The notes: a model not told the origin generated them from the sequence alone. DNA of 42,000 bases from Chrysomallon squamiferum (GCA_012295275.1 CM022670.1:28161881-28203880); one strand, 5' to 3'; shown: positions 22,960-32,818, counted from the first letter of the stretch. Translations and numbers: made by a program.

Positions 22960-23270
22960 TCTATAGTTTTATTCACCCAGAATAATTTCAGTCACCCCTG
23001 AGCGAACCATTTGCCAGTTTAAGAAGCAGTAAATGGTTCATATTTTATTCATTTCATTTCACACAAGTCTATTGCTGTTCAAAGGTTTGACACATTAAAC
23101 TTCAAGATGCCTAATTCACGTTAAATATTTCATGAGAGTGTTTTATGAAAAGCTGTGAAAATACACAGCGCTTAAATTCCCTTTAATGTTTCATGCCATT
23201 AAAGATGTATCTTTGTCTGGAATTGAGAAAAATGGTTATATCAGATTTTATATAATTTTGTCCAAAGACA
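22960..23270. other. Complex island, possible conserved non-coding element or terminal exon
   Basis: Non-repetitive sequence with TAAT-type cores and AGCGCTTAAATTCCC. A CAG at 22,991 after a T-rich stretch opens a frame SPLSEPFASLRSSKWF that stays open for about 32 codons. Its complexity contrasts with the flanks. I cannot tell coding from non-coding constraint. Confidence 0.2.
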
Positions 23271-23347
23271 ATTCATGCTTTTAACAGATATTACTATACA
23301 GGACTGTTGTTCTTATTGTTTGTGTTTAACTGTGACCATTTTGCATT

Positions 23348-23358
23348 TGTGTGAGTGT

Positions 23359-23416
<58 letters not shown>

Positions 23417-23426
23417 ATGTGTGTGG
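23348..23426. repeat. (GT)n microsatellite
   Basis: GT repeat with TTTG and GGA interruptions. Confidence 0.95.
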
Positions 23427-24776
23427 GGGGAGCTGTGTGTGTTGAATAAGGCAAGAAAAAGCAATCCCTCTATGAACTATTATAAATTATAAATTACCAC
23501 AACATTTATGGCACACTGGTTGGAATGGGAATGTATCCAAGAGCCATACACTGTTATGAATTAAACCAGCATATCATGTGTGTGATAAATTATATAACTC
23601 AGACAAACCAGTGTAAGAAACAGATGTGGAGTGAAACAGATAAGTTTATTATATTTTAACTGAAAAACCATGACATCTATCACAAAATGATTAAATAAAT
23701 CTATAATATATATTTACAAAAAGCAATGAAATTAAGTAATGATAACTCAGTCTGTTAAAACATTTTGCTCGATAGAAAATCAGTGAGAAACAGTTAAAAC
23801 AGAAATATAAAAATAATGTATCCTAAAAACACAAAACAGCAGCAGTCACTGAGATATATTTCATTTAAGTACGAAATTTTATTGACACAGTCTCAAAGTG
23901 ACCAGTGTTGTTTTAAATCTCTAAGCTAATTTTGATCTGTACAAGTTTCTTCATCAGACTGAGTAACTGAGTTTTTCTTTGTTTTTACCACTGTTTCTAG
24001 TAATTACACAAATTAGTTGTTTTCATTTTACTGTCCACTACTCTTACACATAAAACAGGATGATATTTTTTTTTTATTTTTTTTTTTAGTTTCTAAATAA
24101 TTAAAAAAGCTAAGACATTTCAGCAAGAGATTTTTTTTTCCCAGTCAATAAAGTTATATAGTTTTGTTTTTTCTGCTTTTTATATGATATATGACAAGAA
24201 ATCTTTCACCAGCAAAGTTGTTCTTTTATGAAAGGATTTATTTTTATGTACTCTTTCCTACAGAGACCAAGAACAAAAGCTTAACTGACTATTCCAACCT
24301 AATTTTGTTATTTCTTAAACAACACTTAATTTGACCTTTTATTTCACATAGTAAATAAGTGAGTTAAGTACTTGTTATCTTAACACTGTGAGATACCATT
24401 TTTATATCTCGATGGACTTCCTGTCGGATTATGATAATCATCAGCCAAATACTGACAGAATAAATCTTTATATAGTGGTCATTTATATTGTTAAAACAAT
24501 GAATTTTTGCTGTAGGTTTGTAAAATGTTTTCAAATATTTTTTTGGTTGTTGCTGTTGTTTTGTTATTATTTTTAGAAGTTACTCTATTTTTCTAGCATG
24601 TATATATATAATTAAAATTAGATATGTTTTTTTTTTCTTCTTTATTAGCAGTGCAAAAATTAAGCACAGATTCCTATTAACTGTAGTTTCTAGATTATAA
24701 ATAAAGATCATTTTCAGTGTCATAAACAAAGAACAAATTATTTCAATATGTTTGCTCTTATTTAATTTCTTCTGTC
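23427..24776. other. AT-rich spacer
   Basis: A short phrase near 23,505-23,545 (GCACACTGGTTGGAATGGGAA) weakly resembles the SINE body, without tRNA-like boxes. Otherwise nothing recognised. Confidence 0.4.
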
Positions 24777-24836
24777 TCAATTACATACAGCATATATTTT
24801 CAGTTCAAAAATTAATAGGAAAGTTTTGCAGATGGT
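24777..24836 (-). CDS. Weak terminal-exon candidate
   Basis: Minus strand: a very good acceptor (TTTATTTCTTTACACTCTTTTCAG) opens a phase-0 frame TICKTFLLIFELKIYAVCN followed by TGA. A GTATGT donor-like site lies just before the stop. Short, and composition is neutral. Confidence 0.15.
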   Translation of the reverse strand, partial: TICKTFLLIFELKIYAVCN

Positions 24837-24877
24837 CTGAAAAGAGTGTAAAGAAATAAATTAATTTTCTAAAATTG

Positions 24878-25262
24878 CTACAGCTTATTGTTAGAATACT
24901 GGTCTAACTAACTGCTACAGGTTATTGTTAGAATACTGGTCTAACTAACTTATTGTTAGAATACTGGTCTAACTAACTGCTACAGCTTATTGTTAGAATA
25001 CTGGTCTAACTAACTGATACAGGTTATTGTTAGAATACTGGTCTAACTAACTGCTACAGCTTATTGTTAGTAGACTGGTCTAACTAACTGCTACAGCTTA
25101 TTGTTAGAATACTGGTCTAACTAACTGATACAGCTTATTGTTAGTAGACTGGTCTAACTAACTGCTACAGGTTATTGTTAGAATACTGGTCTAACTAACT
25201 GCTACAGCTTATTGTTAGTAGACTGGTCTAACTGATACAGCTTATTGTTAAAATACTGGTCT
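24878..25262. repeat. 37-bp minisatellite with internal palindrome
   Basis: About ten units, GCTACAGCTTATTGTTAG then AATACTGGTCTAACTAACT, at 24,878, 24,915, (a 27-bp truncated unit), 24,979, 25,016, 25,053, 25,090, 25,127, 25,164, 25,201 and 25,234. From 25,053 on, TAGACTGGTCTA and AATACTGGTCTA units alternate as a 74-bp dimer. GTTAG...CTAAC inside each unit can pair. Confidence 0.95.
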
Positions 25263-25396
25263 CAAAACCTCTTCAGCTGCATCAACAGAAAAATGTCCTG
25301 ATCCAGCCAGTACATAGCAGTGGTTTGTCAAAATACATATTTCTGTCCTTTGTGTAGGAATGCAAAAAATTAAACATCCCTTGCTGTTACTGAAAC

Positions 25397-25424
25397 TTTT
25401 TTTTTATTAATAATAATAATAATA

Positions 25425-25459
<35 letters not shown>

Positions 25460-25532
25460 TATTTTTTTTTTTTTTTTACATTTCTATTTTAATAAATATT
25501 TATAGAATATATATATATATATATATATATAT
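25397..25532. repeat. Poly-T and (AT)n tracts
   Basis: Nearly pure T with a few A to about 25,478, then AT dinucleotide 25,508-25,532. Confidence 0.95.
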
Positions 25533-25743
25533 CAAGTAGGCTTTATTGTATTTGTTATTCAATCTACATATATATATATATTGTTTTAATGTTGTATACA
25601 TACTTTTAAATAATATATATTTTCTGTTAAAATATTAAAGGAAACAAATATTAAAAATCTAATTTATAATGCAATCATAACCTTGCTTTGATTGTTACAA
25701 TAATAATGACCATAATGACAGTTACATTATTGTTACTAAAAAC

Positions 25744-25782
<39 letters not shown>

Positions 25783-25800
25783 TACTAGTACTAGTAGTAA
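25744..25800. repeat. (ATT)n/(ACT)n tract
   Basis: ATT repeat ending in ACTACTAGTACTAGTAGTA, a palindromic tail. Confidence 0.9.
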
Positions 25801-25895
25801 TATTTTTAATATTTTCGTTAACTTTAAAAAATGACCATATAATAAAAATAATACTATTCCTAAATAATAATGTCACAAAATTACTAAATACAGCC

Positions 25896-25896
25896 A

Positions 25897-25953
<57 letters not shown>

Positions 25954-25979
25954 AACACACACACACACACACACACACA
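25896..25979. repeat. (CA)n microsatellite
   Basis: Long CA repeat with AAACA interruptions. Confidence 0.95.
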
Positions 25980-26031
25980 TTTAACATATCTATAAAAACT
26001 ATACAAGTTCTCAATGAAACAAAGCAAATAA

Positions 26032-26247
26032 TTATCCATCTGCTTCAGAATATGCTTCACCTAAATTCAGTAATCTCATTTCCTTCTTCTTCATCTCCCT
26101 CAAACTGCCTGTAAGTTGAACTAATGCAAACATGGCTACAAATACATACACAATAAACTGAACATCTTCACTGCTGTCAGCATTCATTACAGAAGAAATG
26201 GCAATTAGGCTGGGAGCTACAGCATGGGAATCAATTGGTTTAGTCAT
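26032..26247 (-). CDS. Putative 71-residue single-pass membrane microprotein, hypothetical
   Basis: The ATG-initiated minus-strand frame ends in TAA. It starts MTKPIDSHAVAPSLIAISSV and has an acidic linker (NADSSEDVQ, residues 22-30). A hydrophobic helix follows at about 29-47 (FIVYVFVAMFALVQLTG), then a basic patch (REMKKKEMR, 50-58) and an acidic C-terminus (EAYSEADG). By the positive-inside rule the tail should be cytosolic, with no cleavable signal. The start has A at -3 (AACATGA). Composition and codon choice differ from the repeat-driven frames around it. It could be a one-exon gene or retrocopy, or a terminal exon, since the frame stays open upstream to about 26,298 without another ATG. 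Family not recognised; no AATAAA was seen close downstream. Confidence 0.4.
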   Translation of the reverse strand: MTKPIDSHAVAPSLIAISSVMNADSSEDVQFIVYVFVAMFALVQLTGSLREMKKKEMRLLNLGEAYSEADG

Positions 26248-26267
26248 GTTATCTGTGTTAATTTGAG

Positions 26268-26303
26268 TAATTTGTACAATGTGAAATAATTTGTACAATG
26301 TGA
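26268..26303. repeat. 19-bp duplication with TTGTACAA palindrome
   Basis: TAATTTGTACAATGTGA occurs twice (26,268 and 26,287), just upstream of the minus-strand microprotein ATG. Confidence 0.9.
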
Positions 26304-26370
26304 TTCTGTAATAGAAGACTTCAACATAAATTAGAAATAATTTTTTGTACAGTTCATGACTGAGTATGTG

Positions 26371-26375
<5 letters not shown>

Positions 26376-26437
<62 letters not shown>
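26376..26437. repeat. (GA)n microsatellite
   Basis: Pure GA repeat of about 62 bp. Confidence 0.95.
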
Positions 26438-26440
<3 letters not shown>

Positions 26441-26744
26441 CTATATACTATATCATGGAAAACTAAAGATAATTGTATAAATGAACATGAGGAAGTATGC
26501 TCTAAATGTTTTATTAAATTTTAGAGAGAAATAATTTTTAATCTACAGTTTTATTATGCTATTATACATATCATTTAGAACCATACATATAAAAAGAAAA
26601 GAAACCTTCTACTGCCATAGTATAACCATTCTTTATTGTCTGGTAGCAAAACAACTATACAATATGCACCTTCCCACAGGTTGAAAAGCACATGCTGCAA
26701 TTTTGACAAACTATTAACACAGCAATTAAATATTTAACAAAGGA

Positions 26745-26838
26745 TGTCAGGTACCTGGATATCACATTAAAATACCTTCTTTTTTTTAAATCTGTATTTT
26801 GATCAATTTAAAAATAGTATTTGATTTCAGTGATAACA

Positions 26839-26874
<36 letters not shown>

Positions 26875-27380
26875 TACATACATACATACATACACACAGA
26901 CACATATAATTCATTTATGCATTTACTTATTTATTTACATATACTTTAAATTATTTAATTCAGAGAAATTCTAGAACAAAGGATGTTTAGAGAATTCTTC
27001 TTATTATTATTAGTCATGGTATATATCAGAAATATTGCTTCTTTTACAGAAATGATCTTTCTTGTTTCACAGTTTGTTTACCAAACTAAGCTCTGAAAAA
27101 ATATATATATAAATTTAATATAATCACCACAAACATGTAACATCATCCCATGTTCACCAATTTCAGATTCATTTTAACTGTTCTAGAATTTCACTGAATT
27201 AAATAATTTAAAGAATATGTAAATAAGTAAATGCGTAAATGAATTATATGTGTCTGTGTGTATGTATGTATGTATGTATGTATGTATGTTATCACTGAAA
27301 TCAAATAATATTTTTAAATTGATCAAAATACAGATTTAAAAAAAAAAAGGTATTTTAATGTGATATCCAGGTACCTGACA
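26745..27380. mobile_element. Long inverted repeat (fold-back element)
   Basis: Left arm 26,745-26,978 and right arm 27,179-27,380 are reverse complements. By eye they differ by about five substitutions, one 4-bp indel and the length of an internal CATA/TATG microsatellite. The outer ends are TGTCAGGTACCTGG and the inner ends TTCTAGAACA. The 200-bp spacer is unrelated to the arms. No ORF is present. AACAAAGGATGT occurs just outside the left arm (26,736-26,747) and again at its inner end (26,975-26,986). This fits a non-autonomous fold-back transposon or a recent inverted duplication. A transcript would form a very long hairpin. Confidence 0.85.
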
Positions 27381-27551
27381 ATTACTTTTTATAAACCAGT
27401 GTCTGAAAGAATTCATATTTTCATTTTTAATGAGTGCGTTACCTAGGCAACCATGTAATTTACTGTAAAAGCTTATGTATTAAACACAAATTATTTTTTC
27501 ACTTTCAGTAATCATATCATATAGTCTTAACTACACCTACTAACCTGAACA

Positions 27552-27845
27552 GATAATAACAATAACAATAACAACAACAACAACAATAATAATAATAATA
27601 ATAATTAATAACATCAATAATAACAATTCTAAAATTAATAATAATAATAATAATAATAAATTGATAATAATGATAGCAATTACAATAATGCTAATAATAA
27701 TAAAAAATGTAAAGATAAAAATTAATAATAATAAAATTAATAATAAATTAATAATAATGGTGTTAATAATAATAGTACAGAATGTAAAGATAAAAATTAA
27801 TAATAATATTAAAATAATAATAATAATAGTAATAAAATTAATTAT
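27552..27845. repeat. (AAT)n region with a 75-bp duplication
   Basis: AAC/AAT repeats, then two copies of AATGTAAAGATAAAAATTAA 75 bp apart (27,706 and 27,781). Because 75 is a multiple of three, a long Ile/Asn-rich frame survives. It is not a gene. Confidence 0.85.
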
Positions 27846-27954
27846 AATGGGGAATTTTCAACAGGCAGTAAAGATTTGTTTTTATGATAGAGCCTTTTGA
27901 TGGAATATTAGTTTTTTAGACTGTTTGGTTTGTGTTTATTCCTTTCTTTTTTCT

Positions 27955-28021
27955 TTTTCATTTTTTTTTTTTTTTTTTTTTTTTTTAACTTAATATTACT
28001 AATCATTACCATAATTTTATT

Positions 28022-28099
<78 letters not shown>

Positions 28100-28100
28100 T
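27955..28100. repeat. Poly-T and (ATT)n tracts
   Basis: Poly-T 27,961-27,986 and ATT repeat 28,018-28,100. Confidence 0.95.
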
Positions 28101-28287
28101 GTTGTATGTTTCTTTGTTTTTTAGCATTGTGATTAAATAAGTAGATTTTCTCTTATTGATAAACTGATTACATCTGAAAAAAAAAAAAAAACCACACATG
28201 CTAATAATGGATTAAAACTTAAATTTTTTATTTTCACTTATTTTTTAAATCCTCAGGCTAGGTGGAAGCAAAACAATATAAAAAAAA

Positions 28288-28292
28288 TGATG

Positions 28293-28328
<36 letters not shown>
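28288..28328. repeat. (AAT)n microsatellite
   Basis: About 13 AAT units. Confidence 0.95.
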
Positions 28329-28710
28329 TATGATGGTAATGAAATGTGGATTGTATCAATTAAAAAAAACTGGCTACATCATCACTGTGGTAGATAACAT
28401 TTCCAAACTGAAATGAGATTCACATATACAAACACATACATACATGGCAAATGTATTACAACAACCACATGTATTTAAATAATTACATTTTGTGTAATTC
28501 CAAATGATAGCTCTGTTACTACTGATGGCTAACCATTGGTAATCATAAAGTATGATAACAAAATAACAAGTTCATGAGAATACGTGAAGGCTGACATTTT
28601 CCATCCCAGTGTAATGCAGCTTCATAGAGTCTGGACAGTTGATATTTTCCAATTATTTACTTAATGCTGCAGATTTCTTTTTTTAACATTTCTATGTACA
28701 AAATATTTTA
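28329..28710. other. Unique AT-rich DNA
   Basis: Nothing recognised. Confidence 0.4.
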
Positions 28711-28716
28711 TTGGTA

Positions 28717-28905
28717 AAAAGAAAAATGTCAGCTTCCATGAATTTATTTTGTTTTAAACTTTGTTTATTAGCAGTTATTTTCATAGCATTCGAAATCTGT
28801 TCTTTTCAATGTATCAGAGTACAGAATGACGTCATGATAAAAGAAAAATATCAGACTCCATGCATCCTCTTTTTTATTTTTTTTTTTTTTAAGTTTATTA
28901 ACAAA
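28717..28905. repeat. Diverged 122-bp tandem duplication
   Basis: AAAGAAAAATGTCAGCTTCCATG (about 28,718) recurs as AAAGAAAAATATCAGACTCCATG (about 28,840), and TTTTAAACTTTGTTTATTA downstream recurs as TTTTTTAAGTTTATTA. Confidence 0.55.
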
Positions 28906-28911
28906 GATTAG
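28726..28911 (+). CDS. Small ORF with signal-peptide-like N-terminus, hypothetical
   Basis: The 61-codon frame starts MSASMNLFCFKLCLLAVIFI. The hydrophobic core is followed by ICSFQCIRVQNDVMIKEKYQ, then a poly-Phe tail from a T tract. It could be read as a secreted peptide precursor, but the frame spans a tandem duplication and T-rich DNA. No dibasic processing site. Probably chance. Confidence 0.13.
   Translation: MSASMNLFCFKLCLLAVIFIAFEICSFQCIRVQNDVMIKEKYQTPCILFFIFFFFKFINKD
28827..28834. promoter_or_regulatory. Perfect CRE palindrome TGACGTCA
   Basis: Isolated consensus CREB/ATF site in AT-rich DNA. Occupancy unknown. Confidence 0.3.
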
Positions 28912-29043
28912 TGATATAGGAAAATAAGCTACATAGAAACAAACACAATGTATATAAATAAAAATAATTCAAATCAAACCACAAAAAATAGATATCGAGA
29001 AAAATACACTGAATTTTTTTAAAACTAAACCATAAGAAACATA

Positions 29044-29286
29044 CTAATAAAAAAATATATATAAACTATAAATAGTTAAAACCAAATCACAAGTAGTGAA
29101 AACTGAAAACAGACCAACATTCCATGTTATCCAGTCTGTTTTCAGTGTTCTGTAGATTGCAGCTTCACTTGATTGGCAGGTAGCTGAAATTTCATTATTT
29201 TGTAAGGTATGGTGTGTTGACATTACAAGTGGACTGTATATATAGGATGTTGACACTGCATTCAGCCACATGGCTATCTCAGACAT
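29044..29286 (-). CDS. Small ORF of 80 codons, hypothetical
   Basis: An ATG-initiated minus-strand frame begins MSEIAMWLNAVSTSYIYSPL, with mixed composition and a hydrophobic end (LFSVFTTCDLVLTIYSLYIF). It overlaps the 45-bp hairpin at 29,102-29,146. No splice support or family. Confidence 0.15.
   Translation of the reverse strand: MSEIAMWLNAVSTSYIYSPLVMSTHHTLQNNEISATCQSSEAAIYRTLKTDWITWNVGLFSVFTTCDLVLTIYSLYIFFY
29102..29146. repeat. Inverted repeat, 13-bp perfect stem
   Basis: ACTGAAAACAGAC (29,102-29,114) pairs with GTCTGTTTTCAGT (29,134-29,146). The 19-nt loop can form an inner 5-bp stem (AACAT/ATGTT), and pairing extends outward by GAA/TTC after one mismatch. Shorter than a typical microRNA precursor. 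Confidence 0.6.
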
Positions 29287-29289
29287 TTA

Positions 29290-29860
29290 ACATTGCAGCA
29301 ATTTTATATACTTATCTAAATTAGCCCATGCTGAAATCTGTGGCATAAAGTTTATAGAACACTTATAGGTAAAAAGTTATAACAGCTATGTTAATGTCAA
29401 CTCAACTCCAACCACACTATAGTTCTGTAGTAAGACATTATTAAATTTATATTATCCATTATTCAGTATTGCCTTCTTAAAGTCAGTATATGGTAAATGA
29501 GAAAAGCTGAAATGGCTATTAATGGTAATAACTGTTACTTTGAAAAGTTGTGGTTAAAAAAGAACTCTTATTATATTCCAAATATTTTATATTCTAAGAA
29601 CAGTATTGTTATTACAGTATTTTAAAAGTTATTACTGGGTAGCTATCACAACAACAGAATTATTAAGAGTTAAACAAGTGTATTGCATATTATTATATTC
29701 TCAGACAACTTCACAAATATCTACCTATAACAACAGCTCTGTGTAATTATTAACATGTTAATTGATGTGTTAACAATGAAATAAATGTTTATACTGTGTC
29801 ATGATGAATAACATATTACAAAGGAAGTTTGCTGTCATCACTGCATTAAATACTGATAAA
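29290..29860. other. Unique AT-rich DNA
   Basis: Nothing recognised. Confidence 0.4.
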
Positions 29861-29861
29861 G

Positions 29862-30045
29862 ATCAGCAGCAAGGGATCTTTTACACTGTACTACTAAAAC
29901 AATCATGTCTGGGACAAACCAGTCACAAATTTGACTGGATTGGAAAATTATCTGAGCGGGCACACACCAAGGAGAACTGAACCAATGACCTGTCACATTT
30001 CAAGCCAGCACTTTAACCATCTTTACCATTATGCCAGCATCAGCC
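29862..30045 (-). mobile_element. Degraded tRNA-derived SINE, copy 2
   Basis: Minus orientation. The tRNA-like head has A box TGGCATAATGG (complement of 30,026-30,036) and B box GGTTCAGTTC (complement of 29,974-29,983), a close match to GGTTCGANTC. The body in plus orientation has AGCAGCAAGGGATCTTTTAC at 29,863, and AACCAGTCAC further on. It shares the phrase order of copy 1 at 7.1 kb, including TTGGAA in the middle. Assignment to a molluscan SINE lineage rests on remembered phrases. Decayed, with no target-site duplication found. Confidence 0.75.
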
Positions 30046-30450
30046 ATGTTTTCTCCATTATAAAACAAAATGTCTGTGTACTGTAAACAAGTTACATAAC
30101 ATTGAATAAACCGACTATTACATCATTATACTTGTTTTTTGCTGACAACAACAAAAAGTAACAAAACAAAAACGTGACCCACATTTTGTGTCAACTTACC
30201 TCAAATTAAGTAAGTAATATCAGAACTTTTTATCTTGTTTGTCTCATCCTGCACACACAACTGTTTGTAAGAACATTCATTGGAGTTTTTCACCCACAAA
30301 AAATCTTGTATTAGAATTCACTATGGTCTTACCAGGTTACATGGTACATGTACGTGAACATGTGTGTGTTATCATGTTACTGAACAACAAACCACGACTT
30401 CAACCTTGCACCAGTCTGTCTTAACTGGCTGCATTTTAAGTTTGCAAACT
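30046..30450. other. Unique DNA with a donor-like site
   Basis: A minus-strand GAG|GTAAGTTG at about 30,195 follows AT-rich DNA without an acceptor. No exon called. Confidence 0.35.
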
Positions 30451-30451
30451 T

Positions 30452-30830
30452 ACTTCTCTGAGTTAATAACTGAACATAATTAGTTTCTTCAGTTAATAAC
30501 TGATGATAACATGTTTTATCAGCAAATAACTGAACATAATTTGTTTTCTCAATTAATATCTAACCATAACTTGTTGTTTCTTCAGTTAATAACTAATTTG
30601 TTTTGACTTAGAAAGAATTAGTTCTCATTGCCTGCTGATGTCTGAGTTAATTACTGGATCATACATTCTCAGTTAACAACTAGTTCAACTAATTTTACTA
30701 ACTGAATTAAGTAAGTTAATTTTTCACCTAACATCTGATTGTTTTATTGTTACACAATTGTTTCAGTTAGAAAATTGTTACTTCTATTTAAGTTAATAAC
30801 TAGCTGAACAGATTTCACTGTTAAAACTTG
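30452..30830. repeat. 30-bp diverged minisatellite
   Basis: Units centred on CAGTTAATAACTGAACATAA at about 30,462, 30,492, 30,522, 30,552 and 30,585. Further eroded copies lie near 30,642, 30,673 and 30,790. Confidence 0.8.
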
Positions 30831-31042
30831 TTTATTATTAGAAAGAACTTGTTTCCACTTTTGTAACTGATTTTTATTATAATAAGTTGTTTCTCACTTT
30901 AGACAGTGTAGAAATTGACTAAAAGAGTGATTGGACAGACAGAATGACAGGCAGACAGACATACAGTCACATAGTTGATAGATTACTCTGAGTGGCTCAG
31001 AGAAAGTCAGAGATTGTTAAAAACATGGAGACAGAGGCAAAA

Positions 31043-31215
31043 CATCCACAAAATACACTCACATAACAAACATACACAAAATACACTCACATAACAAACA
31101 TCCACAAAATATACTCACATAACAAACATACACAAAATACATTCACATAACAAACATCCACAAAATATACTCACATAACAAACATACACAAAATACACTG
31201 ACATAACACACACAC
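31043..31215. repeat. 28-bp minisatellite alternating as 56-mers
   Basis: Units at 31,043, 31,071, 31,099, 31,127, 31,155 and 31,183. They read CATCC or CATAC alternately, followed by ACAAAATACACTCACATAA, then decay into CA-rich DNA. Confidence 0.95.
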
Positions 31216-31410
31216 ACATACCACACCACACTAAACATAATAAAAACATACACACAACACACATAAAAAATATATATATATATATAAAAAATATTAAAAA
31301 AAGTAAAATAATAATAATAATAACAATAATATCAACAAAAATAGCATAATTAAAATTAATAATAATAAAACAATAACAAATAATAACAAAAATGGTAATA
31401 ATTCAAAATA
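31216..31410. repeat. A-rich low-complexity with (AT)n and (AAT)n
   Basis: CA, AT and AAT short repeats in A-rich DNA. Confidence 0.8.
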
Positions 31411-32358
31411 CAACAAGGGTCCCCCTCTACAGCAAGTTAAGCCTGTCCTTGCAACTTCAGCTTGCAGCTGTTGATGTTAAATTAACACACAGGTTTGCCA
31501 CATTACATAACCTTTACATACATCACAGGCTGTGACAGATTTAAACAACCAAGTTCACTTCAAATGATCGGGTTTCCAGCACCTGCTGCAGCAGACCTGT
31601 TTCACTTCGCACATATTACATTTATTACCCACCCACTTAACAGATATCATGTTTATTTAATAAAGAGCAAGAACAAGTGTATTAGAGGGATGATACAAAA
31701 AAAACACAATTAATAAAATGTATGATTAAATTAACAGTTAAATATATTTTGTTCCCAAAACAGTTGGGTTGCTTTTTTTGTTATTGTAATTTTTTTTTTA
31801 AATTTAAAAATTTAAAATAACAAAATAGTATTAAATTTCTATGCTAAACATTTTATAATGTTTTGACAAAAGCCATAAAGGTAACATGATACAAGTGTAT
31901 GTATCTTCTGAACATAATAAGCAGACATTTTATGAAGGCAAACCCAAACATAATAACACACACTGAAAACAGATACACAGAAAATGTCTGCCGGAGGAGG
32001 ATACACGTATTATACTGCATCTACATGAATGGCTTTTTAAAACATTTGTGTAACATACCCTTAAAAGGTCAGAAAATGAAATAACAAAATACTCATACAT
32101 ATTTTACACACAAACACACACACATGAACATAGACAAGCAAAACATATAAATTTAAAAAAATAATAATGGCACACATGTATGATTAACAATAAAATTAAG
32201 TAAAAAAAAATATTAAATCAAAAATAATGTTTAAAAATTTTTTTTTAGTTAAAAGATGACAAAAGGAAAAAACTCGAAAGATTAAAAAAATAATTAAAAA
32301 CTGCATATTTGTGACACTAGATTTTAAAATATGGGTAGAACTGAGTGTCTATTATTAA

Positions 32359-32360
<2 letters not shown>
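31411..32360. other. Unique stretch then AT-rich spacer
   Basis: 31.42-31.66 kb is more complex (CCAGCACCTGCTGCAGCAGA) but holds no bounded exon. The remainder is A-rich. Confidence 0.35.
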
Positions 32361-32392
<32 letters not shown>

Positions 32393-32440
32393 AATTTTTT
32401 TAATTATTTATATTTTATTTTATTTTATTTTATTTTATTA
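32361..32440. repeat. (CA)n and (TTTTA)n tracts
   Basis: CA repeat 32,361-32,390 and TTTTA pentanucleotide repeat 32,405-32,440. Confidence 0.95.
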
Positions 32441-32454
32441 TTTTTGAATTTCAG

Positions 32455-32562
32455 TGTCATTTCTGCCTTCCAAGGAAACAACAACTAGATTCATATTACC
32501 CATCACATCTCAGCTTTATTTCAGAATCAGAATCCCTTAATGTGGTAAAAAAGACTTTGTGA
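32455..32562 (+). CDS. Terminal-exon candidate with overlapping AATAAA, hypothetical
   Basis: A T-rich tract ending TTTGAATTTCAG precedes a phase-0 frame of 35 codons, CHFCLPRKQQLDSYYPSHLS then FISESESLNVVKKTL, stopping in TGA. The stop runs into AATAAA (TGAAATAAA). A second frame (VSFLPSKETTTRF...) is also open for about 28 codons, so the frame is ambiguous. The T tract is a repeat array, which weakens the acceptor. Confidence 0.2.
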   Translation, partial: CHFCLPRKQQLDSYYPSHLSFISESESLNVVKKTL

Positions 32563-32710
32563 AATAAAAAGTGATTATAATGGTTAACAAAGAAAAAGAA
32601 ATTCAGTTAGTCTGTACATCAGCAAGCAAAATTGGTTATTTCAGTTTACGTCATTGTACTAATATACATCATATTTCTCTTTGTCTGTATCTGCATCTGT
32701 CTGCCTGCCT

Positions 32711-32770
32711 GTATGTGTGTGTGTATGTGTGTGTGTCTGAGTGTGTGTGTCTGTGTGTGTATTTGTGTCT

Positions 32771-32818
<48 letters not shown>
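32711..32818. repeat. (GT)n microsatellite with TATG/TCTG variants
   Basis: GT-rich array, pure from about 32,775 to 32,816. Confidence 0.95.

Noticed and set aside
23505-23545. Possible third SINE fragment
   Set aside because: Similarity limited to one phrase around TTGGAATGGGAA. No A or B box follows.
27661-27900. 79-codon Ile/Asn/Lys frame
   Set aside because: AAT repeat with a 75-bp duplication that preserves frame.
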